The position numbers and the translations under genes are program-made. A DNA stretch of 11,485 bases, from assembly GCA_026713285.1 (NCBI GenBank), contig JAPOOT010000280.1, positions 1-11,485 on the forward strand. The letters are read 5' to 3'. The notes under the pieces are model-generated. The model saw only the letters and a list, made by a program, of their open reading frames with translations, did no database searches and was not told the origin of the DNA. Position 1 is the first letter of the stretch, and the number at the start of each line of letters is the position of its first letter. This stretch comes from Gemmatimonadota bacterium. GTDB lineage: Bacteria > JAAXHH01. Shown one piece after another: positions 6,476 through 11,485 of the stretch.

Positions 6476-7557
6476 GTAGTGTTATTCCCCAGGTACGCGT
6501 TGACGATGTCCCGGCAGAGGGCGTGGTCCTGCCGCGCGCCGTACCCGTCGGTGATGGGCTGTTTTCCGTTCACGACGCAATCATGAAAGTGGATCATTTC
6601 CAGCTTGAAGGCATTCTGCTTGTTGACGACGAGTTCCTTCTTCCAGGGCTGGTCGCCGTCCATGCCCTGCACCGTGACCGGCGTCGGCAGGCCCCGGTCG
6701 AATCCCGTGGGGAACCGGATGCTCACGCGGCGCTCCGCGCCAAAGACTTCCAGGGTCTCCCGGAAATCATGCAGGCCCGGCAGGCTCGTCCAGGTCGCCG
6801 AGCAGCGCGCGTCGTTCTCGTAGGCCAGCACGGTCGTTACGCTGGTTCCGTCCCGCCATACTTCCGCGCTGATCACGCGTTCCGGCGGCCCGAACATGCC
6901 GCGCAAACTGCTGATGTCGTGGATCATGCTTCCGGATAGGGAGAAGAAGATGCGGCGGGCTGCTTCCGGGGCGTCGCCTATGGCATCCCTGAAGGTCTGT
7001 TCCCGTCTCCGCGCAGTGTCTTCTATCAGGTCCCGCGGTACGTCGTCAAAGGCATACAGCGTAAATTCCCGGAGATGCCGGTCGTTGCCGCAGTGGAGGT
7101 GGTTGGCCTGGATGAAGCGGATATCCGACATGGCGAGGACCTGGTTCCGCGCGAACTGGTATCCCGGGTCGTGCTGCTTCATGTAACCCACCATCAGCGT
7201 ATTTCCCGAAGCCTCGGCGGCACCGATGATCCGGTCCGCATCCTTGACCGAAAAGCACATGGGTTTTTCGATGAAAACGTGCTTGCCCGCGTTCAGCGCG
7301 GCGACGGCCACTTCGGTCTTGGGGTCGGCGAAACACAGGAGCACGGCGTCGAGATCGAGTCCGAGAAGGTCCTCGTGTCGCGTGACGCGTGCGCGTTGGG
7401 GAACGTGGTACATCTCGCCGATGTAGTCTACGAGCTTCGCGGACGCGTCGCAAAGCCCGGCCAGCTCGTACCGGTCCCGGAGCTCGGCGATATGGGGCAG
7501 ATGCTGAATCTGGGCGATCGCACCGCAGCCGATCACGCCGATCCTGATACGGTCCAT
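6472..7557 (-). CDS. Gfo/Idh/MocA-family oxidoreductase, first gene of the catabolic cluster
   Basis: A 361-residue protein with a Rossmann nucleotide-binding start (VIGCGAIAQIQHLP, G10 and G12), the family signature HVFIEKPMCFS (K98 in EKP) and MVGYMKQHDP at 122-131. It should oxidise a polyol or cyclitol hydroxyl with NAD(P), or reduce a keto sugar. In the C-terminal half the stretch GSMIHDISSLRG keeps the catalytic histidine (H213). The aspartate usually four residues before it appears to be G209, so the mechanism or substrate may differ from canonical inositol dehydrogenase. The start is ATG at 7557 with AAGGA six bases upstream. The gene overlaps the downstream isomerase gene by 4 bp. 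It lies 66 bp after the tRNA-Arg with no obvious terminator between, so its promoter may lie in that short gap or above the tRNA. Confidence 0.88.
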   Translation of the reverse strand: MDRIRIGVIGCGAIAQIQHLPHIAELRDRYELAGLCDASAKLVDYIGEMYHVPQRARVTRHEDLLGLDLDAVLLCFADPKTEVAVAALNAGKHVFIEKPMCFSVKDADRIIGAAEASGNTLMVGYMKQHDPGYQFARNQVLAMSDIRFIQANHLHCGNDRHLREFTLYAFDDVPRDLIEDTARRREQTFRDAIGDAPEAARRIFFSLSGSMIHDISSLRGMFGPPERVISAEVWRDGTSVTTVLAYENDARCSATWTSLPGLHDFRETLEVFGAERRVSIRFPTGFDRGLPTPVTVQGMDGDQPWKKELVVNKQNAFKLEMIHFHDCVVNGKQPITDGYGARQDHALCRDIVNAYLGNNTT

Positions 7558-7563
7558 GTTCGT

Positions 7564-7568
7564 TCCTT
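7564..7568 (-). promoter_or_regulatory. Shine-Dalgarno site of the first oxidoreductase gene
   Basis: AAGGA within GGAAGGAA on the minus strand lies 6 bases before the ATG at 7557 and fixes the MDRIRIG start. Confidence 0.72.
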
Positions 7569-7623
7569 CCCGGCAATCGATGCCTTGGAAACGATGAACA
7601 GACGGGGATGTCGATGAAATGAA

Positions 7624-7697
7624 TACGCCCGGAGGGATTCGAACCCCCGACCTACTGATCCGAAGTCAGTTGCTCTATCCAGCTGAGCTACGGACGC
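7624..7697 (-). tRNA. tRNA-Arg (anticodon UCG)
   Basis: The 74-nt cloverleaf folds on the minus strand from G at 7697 to the discriminator A at 7624. The acceptor is GCGTCCG with CGGGCGT (the outer pair is G-U, with one further wobble). The D-stem is GCTC with GAGC, and the anticodon stem is ACTGA with TCAGT around loop CTTCGGA, giving anticodon TCG that reads CGA. The variable loop is AGGTC, and the T-arm GGGGG-TTCGAAT-CCCTC has one G-U pair. CCA is not encoded. It lies between the surface-protein gene and the catabolic cluster, on the same strand as both. Confidence 0.95.
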
Positions 7698-7909
7698 ACG
7701 GGGGAACCGGGAACCGGCGCAACCTGTGCGCTGCCTGCCCTTTCGGTTGCGGCCGAGCCAGGCGAAGCGCGCTGGCAATCACCAATCGCTATTGTTCAGG
7801 ACTCCCCCTCGATACTCCCCGGAACGTTCAGCCCGACCATAGTGGACTCGGACAATCCTTAAGATATTGCACGGCGTGCGAGCATGTCCAGAACAACATG
7901 GCAAGCGAT
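7698..7909. other. Gene-free stretch between the surface-protein gene and tRNA-Arg
   Basis: These 212 bp hold no ORF with coding character, no hairpin followed by a T-run and no clear -35/-10 pair. It must contain the tRNA promoter unless the tRNA is read through from the right. Its composition is more AT-rich than the surface-protein gene beside it. Confidence 0.5.
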
Positions 7910-10900
7910 CTACGGTGCGCCGACACCCGTGCCAAAGGTCGGGGATCTCACCCAGGCGTTGGATTGCCGCGCGATGTCCGAAGCAGATGAAGTCGCCGCG
8001 AGGTCTGTCTTCGCCCGCCTGTTCGAGCGGCGATCGGAGAAGCGTTTAACGGGCGGCTGGCGAGGGGAGCCGCGGACCGGTCCGATGCCGACGCCGATCG
8101 CCAGGCTCCAGCCGCGGGCGGAGCGGTCGAGCGAGCCGAAACAGGTGAGGAGCCGGTCGCCGGGCAGGCGGTGCGTGTACCGGCCGCGCGCGTCCAGCGA
8201 CCACGGACCGGAGGGCGCGGGACCGTCCGGGCCGAGTCCGCCGAGCCGTTCCTCCCACAGCGCGCCGGAACCGGCCGCGGAGTCGCCCCAGCGCGGCGAC
8301 ACGGAGAGCGAGAGTCCCTCCTCCGAGGGGCTGCCGACGCCGAGCGTCACGCCCAGGCCGCGCTCCATGTAGCCCGCGGCGGAGTGGAGGACCAGGATGC
8401 GGCCCTGCGCGTCGATGCGGACGGGGCCGCCCGCGGTCCCGAGTCCGCCGGCCACCTCGAGGCCCGTGCCCTTCTGGCCCGCGCCGCCGTCGCGTCTGGC
8501 GCTCGCCTCGCCGAAGGTCTCGAGCGCCAGGGCGCCGATGCGCATCGCCGTCGCCATCTCGATGCCCAGGCGCTGCTGGTCGACCGCCGCGCTCCGGCCG
8601 TCTACGGTCTCCTCGCCCGGCCTGGTCGCAAGCCGAGCCCACGCCGCGTCGGTCCGAAGCCCCAACCAGCCCGCGATGCGGCGGCGGACCTCGATGAGCC
8701 CGAGCCCCAGATCCAGGCCGCTCTCGCCCTTTCGCCCCGTCGCGCGCGCGTTCTCCGCCGTTCCCCGTCCCCCGCCCGCCATGGCCCACGCCGACGCCTT
8801 CCCGGCGGACCAGCGCAGATAGGGGTGAACGGCCGTCAGCGAGGTTTCGAGGCGTCCGCCGGCTGTGCCGGCCCGCCAATCGCCTCCGCCCCGGCTCCTC
8901 GCCACCGCCACGCCCGCGAGCCAGCGCTCGCCGAGTGCGCGGTCTAGCCCGACCCAGCCCGTCCGCAGGTCGCCATCGTAGCCGCGCTTCGGCGCCGGAT
9001 CTCCCGCGAACGTCTGGATGTCGCCCTGGCCCCAGAGTCGCCAGACCCGGCGACCGACCGCTTCCTGCTCACCGGCGTCACCGCCGCCCCACGCGAACAC
9101 GAACTCCGTGCCGCCGCCGCGCGCTCCGAGGCCATCGGCGGCGTCCACCGCCAACTCCGCGAGCAGACGCTCCGCAGCCGTACGCACGCACGTCCCGTCC
9201 AGCGGGATGGAGCGCCCCATCACTTTCAGCCGCGACCGCCCATCCATGCCGCCCGCCCCCACCCGGCGGCCCAGCGTCATGCGCGCGCCCGCCAGATGCG
9301 CCCGCGCCATCGCCGCCAGCGTCTCGTCGAGTACGGCGCGCACCATCCGGTCGCTTGCGTCCACCGCGAAAGTCTGTGTCGCGGAAAGCCCGCCCGGGTC
9401 GCGGGCCGTCACCACGATGGACGCCGGGCCGTAGCCAACGGGCGTCAGCGTCAGCGCCGGGCCCGTCACGGACACCGACGCCACGTCCGGATCGGACGAC
9501 ACGGCCGCGTAGGTCAGCAGGTCGCCGTCCGGGTCCCTGAAGTACGGCGCCAGTTCGAGCGCCGCTGCCGCGCCTCCTTCCTCGATCGCCTGGTCCGGGA
9601 TCGCGCCCACCGCCACCGGCGCGTCGTTCACCGGCTCGACCACGACCACGACCTCCGCCTCCGCCGTCCCGCCGTTGCCGTCGATCACCGTGTACGTGAA
9701 CCGGTCCGCGCCGTGGTAGTCCGCCTCCGGGGCGTAGGCCACACTGCCGCCCCCGGTCGGACGCGCCGTACCGTGCTCCGGTTGCGTAACCTCTTCGATC
9801 CGCAGCGCGTCGCCCTCGACGTCCGTGTCGTTCGCCAGCACGTCGATCATCACCGAAACATCCTCCGCCGTCGCCGCCGTGTCGGCCACCGCCACAGGCG
9901 CGTCGTTCACCGGCTCGACCTCGACCACGACCTCCGCCTCGGCCGTCCCGCCGTTGCCGTCGGCCACCCTGTAGGTGAACCGGTCCGCGCCGTGGTAGTT
10001 CGCTTCCGGCGCGTACGCCACACGGCCGCCTCCGGCCACCTGCGCCGTGCCGTGCGCCGGCCGCGAGACCGACTCGACACGCAGCAGGTCCCCCTCGACG
10101 TCCGTGTCGTTCGCCAGCACGTCGATCAGCACCGGCTCGTCCTCCGCCGTCGCCGCCGTGTCGTCCTCCGCCTCCGGAGCCTCGTTCACGTTCGTCACCT
10201 CGACCGTTACCTCGACCGTCACACCCGCGCCGTGCGGGTCGCTGGCGCGAACGGTCAGTTCGTACCGGTTCGGCTCCGTCTCGTAGTCCTCGCCCGGACC
10301 CACATACGTCACCGCGCCATCCCCCACCCCGATGACGAACAGATGCGCCGCACCCGACGCTAGCGTATATGTCACCTCGTCGCCGTCCGGGTCCTCCGCG
10401 ACCGCCGCGCCCAGCGGCACCGGGCGGCGCCGCCCGTCCTCGTTCTCCCGAAGCTCGAACGTGTAGGACGGCTCGGCGAACGCCGGAGGCGCGTTCACCA
10501 CTTGGATGGTCACCGTGGCCGAAGCCGTCCCGCCCCTTCCGTCCGCGACCCGTACGCGGATCGTGACGCGCCCGGTATCGGCGGGAGCCCGCCAGCGCGT
10601 TGCCGTCTCGTCGGTCGGCCCCAAGAACCTGCCTCGAGGCGTGCTCCACGCATACGTCAGCGGATCGCCGTCGGGGTCCGAGGCCGTCGCGGTCAGCTCT
10701 ACCACCCCGCCCGGCCGCACCCGGCACGGCTCGCACGATGCAGTCACCGTTGGCGGGCGGTTCCGCGGACCGCCGCCGCCGCCACCGCCACCGCCACCGC
10801 CACCGCCGCCATCGTCATCGTCGGAGATCGTGACCTCGACCGAACTGGGGCTGCCCGCGGTCACCGACGACGGAAGCGCGCCCAGCGCCACCGTGAACGT

Positions 10901-11485
10901 CTCGTCGTCGGCGTCCGCGTCCTCGGCCGTCGATATCGTGCCCGTGCCCCTCGTCGCCCCGGCGCCGATGGTGACGCCCGACAGCGAACCGAAGTCGCCC
11001 GGCTCCGCCGTCCCCGCCGTCAGCGTGAGCGGGATCCTCACGCCGCTCGACAACGCCGACGAAAGCGTCGCCGTCACCGTCACGGCGCTCCCCTCGTCGA
11101 CCGGGTTCGGCGAGACGGACAGACGCACCGACGGTGGCGTCGGGGTCGTGCCCCCGTCGTCATCCGTGATCGTGACTCGGACCGAACTCGGGCTGCCGGC
11201 GGTCACCGAGGACGGGAGCGCGCCCAAAGCCACGGTAAACGTCTCGTCGTCCGTGTCGGCGTCGTCGGCCGTCGATATCGCGCCCGTGCCGCTCGTCGAG
11301 CCCGCGCCGATGGTGATGCTCGACAGCGAGCCGAAGTCGCCTTGCTCCGCCGTCCCCGCCGTCAAGATGAGCGGGATCGTTACGCTGCTCGACAGGGGCG
11401 AGGACAGCCGCGCCGTCACCGTCACACTCTCGCCCTCCGCCACGGGATTCGGCGAGGCCGACAGACGCAGCGACGGGGTCGTGGT
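7910..11485 (-). CDS. Large modular surface protein: Calx-beta, PKD, cadherin-like repeats and C-terminal autotransporter-like barrel; 5' end cut by window edge
   Basis: The 1191 codons seen here, numbered from the right edge, continue in frame past 11485, so the start, any signal peptide and perhaps more repeats are outside. Two Calx-beta-like repeats (4-111, 118-225; RLSxSPNPVxEG, then DDETFTVAL) precede 14 glycines (226-239). A PKD-like domain follows (240-331; SDPDGDPLTYAWSTP, with a CEPC cysteine pair), then a cadherin domain (332-435; DPDGDEVTYTL, LTVRASD, VTNVNEAP). Next are two cadherin-like repeats (436-528, 529-621; IDVLANDTDVEGD, YHGADRFTY) and an Ig-like domain (622-711). A linker leads to an autotransporter-like barrel (about 815-1134; RLWGQGDIQTF, RTGWVGLDRAL, HPYLRW, HSAAGYMERG, SVSPRWG). 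The acidic DPDGD and DDD motifs suggest calcium binding and adhesion at the cell surface. Barrels normally end in an aromatic residue at the stop; here a 57-residue Arg/Ser-rich tail follows instead. Ligand unknown. Confidence 0.85.
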   Translation of the reverse strand, partial: TTTPSLRLSASPNPVAEGESVTVTARLSSPLSSSVTIPLILTAGTAEQGDFGSLSSITIGAGSTSGTGAISTADDADTDDETFTVALGALPSSVTAGSPSSVRVTITDDDGGTTPTPPSVRLSVSPNPVDEGSAVTVTATLSSALSSGVRIPLTLTAGTAEPGDFGSLSGVTIGAGATRGTGTISTAEDADADDETFTVALGALPSSVTAGSPSSVEVTISDDDDGGGGGGGGGGGGGGPRNRPPTVTASCEPCRVRPGGVVELTATASDPDGDPLTYAWSTPRGRFLGPTDETATRWRAPADTGRVTIRVRVADGRGGTASATVTIQVVNAPPAFAEPSYTFELRENEDGRRRPVPLGAAVAEDPDGDEVTYTLASGAAHLFVIGVGDGAVTYVGPGEDYETEPNRYELTVRASDPHGAGVTVEVTVEVTNVNEAPEAEDDTAATAEDEPVLIDVLANDTDVEGDLLRVESVSRPAHGTAQVAGGGRVAYAPEANYHGADRFTYRVADGNGGTAEAEVVVEVEPVNDAPVAVADTAATAEDVSVMIDVLANDTDVEGDALRIEEVTQPEHGTARPTGGGSVAYAPEADYHGADRFTYTVIDGNGGTAEAEVVVVVEPVNDAPVAVGAIPDQAIEEGGAAAALELAPYFRDPDGDLLTYAAVSSDPDVASVSVTGPALTLTPVGYGPASIVVTARDPGGLSATQTFAVDASDRMVRAVLDETLAAMARAHLAGARMTLGRRVGAGGMDGRSRLKVMGRSIPLDGTCVRTAAERLLAELAVDAADGLGARGGGTEFVFAWGGGDAGEQEAVGRRVWRLWGQGDIQTFAGDPAPKRGYDGDLRTGWVGLDRALGERWLAGVAVARSRGGGDWRAGTAGGRLETSLTAVHPYLRWSAGKASAWAMAGGGRGTAENARATGRKGESGLDLGLGLIEVRRRIAGWLGLRTDAAWARLATRPGEETVDGRSAAVDQQRLGIEMATAMRIGALALETFGEASARRDGGAGQKGTGLEVAGGLGTAGGPVRIDAQGRILVLHSAAGYMERGLGVTLGVGSPSEEGLSLSVSPRWGDSAAGSGALWEERLGGLGPDGPAPSGPWSLDARGRYTHRLPGDRLLTCFGSLDRSARGWSLAIGVGIGPVRGSPRQPPVKRFSDRRSNRRAKTDLAATSSASDIARQSNAWVRSPTFGTGVGAP
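9623..10180 (-). repeat. Tandem 279-bp coding repeat (two cadherin-like domains)
   Basis: Two adjacent units, 9902-10180 and 9623-9901, each encode 93 residues of the surface protein. By eye about 73 of 93 residues agree, and long DNA stretches are the same, for example around IDVLANDTDVEGD and YHGADRFTY. The unit is the bacterial cadherin-like (Ig-like, tandem-95-type) domain that starts AP and ends EPVND. Confidence 0.85.
10769..10810 (-). repeat. (GGY)14 poly-glycine microsatellite
   Basis: Fourteen consecutive glycine codons, GGC alternating with GGT in the middle, form a trinucleotide microsatellite. It lies directly after an aspartate run and before the PKD-like domain, as a flexible linker between the Calx-beta pair and the rest. 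Slippage would change the linker length in whole codons and keep the frame. Confidence 0.9.
10811..11476 (-). repeat. Tandem ~342-bp coding repeat (two Calx-beta-like domains)
   Basis: Units at 11153-11476 and 10811-11134 (period 342 bp) encode near-identical Calx-beta-like domains. They share stretches such as LTAGTAE, GDFGSLS, DDETFTVALGALPSSV and TAGSPSSV. The first copy begins within 10 bases of the window edge, so more copies may lie to the right. Confidence 0.85.

Noticed and set aside
7558..7623. Promoter for the catabolic cluster just below the tRNA
   Set aside because: No convincing -35/-10 pair could be found in the 66 bp; it may still exist in a form I cannot recognise.
7533..7778. 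An 81-codon minus-strand frame containing ASVAQLDRATDFGSVGRGFES
   Set aside because: This is the well-known spurious translation of a tRNA-Arg gene plus flanks; the tRNA cloverleaf explains the sequence.
9078..10736. A 552-codon minus-strand frame inside the surface-protein gene
   Set aside because: It is an Arg/Gly-rich out-of-frame shadow of the modular protein, whose own frame shows ordered cadherin, PKD and barrel motifs.

Overview
The window reads as part of the chromosome of a high-GC Gram-negative bacterium. It has an outer-membrane-type autotransporter barrel, Shine-Dalgarno sites, an ATGA-coupled gene pair and a tRNA without encoded CCA. The mix of inositol/sugar catabolic genes (Gfo/Idh oxidoreductases, xylose-isomerase-like TIM barrels, an Nramp-related permease) with a cadherin/Calx-beta surface protein resembles metagenome-derived bacteria of marine or sponge habitats (Gemmatimonadota, Latescibacterota or Poribacteria-like). 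That placement is an impression from gene content, not a phylogenetic result. Every gene I accept lies on the minus strand.

Right part (7910-11485): the C-terminal 1191 codons of a giant modular surface protein whose start lies beyond the right edge. From N to C it has two near-identical Calx-beta-like repeats, a poly-glycine linker, a PKD-like domain, a cadherin domain, two 93-residue cadherin-like tandem repeats, an Ig-like domain, a linker and an autotransporter-like beta-barrel. An abnormal tail of about 57 residues follows. Then come about 210 bp with no gene and a tRNA-Arg(UCG) at 7624-7697.

Left part (1-7557): a catabolic cluster transcribed right to left. The order is Gfo/Idh oxidoreductase, TIM-barrel isomerase/epimerase (4-bp overlap), a 108-bp gap with short repeats, an Nramp-superfamily permease, a second Gfo/Idh oxidoreductase (34-bp gap), a 206-bp gap filled with a degenerate ~20-bp tandem repeat, iolD (ring hydrolase), and an iolE-like dehydratase (11-bp gap) that runs off the left edge a few codons before its expected end. 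The likely scheme is uptake of a polyol or cyclitol, NAD-dependent oxidation to a keto compound, isomerisation, dehydration (IolE) and ring hydrolysis (IolD). The genes for later steps (IolB, IolC, IolJ, IolA) are not in the window.

The points that most deserve a second look are: the permease, which has lost most of the Nramp metal-binding signature while sitting in a cyclitol operon; the two intergenic arrays of degenerate 20-23-bp repeats, one of which supplies the last codons and stop of a gene; and the barrel's odd C-terminus at a sharp change in base composition next to the tRNA.
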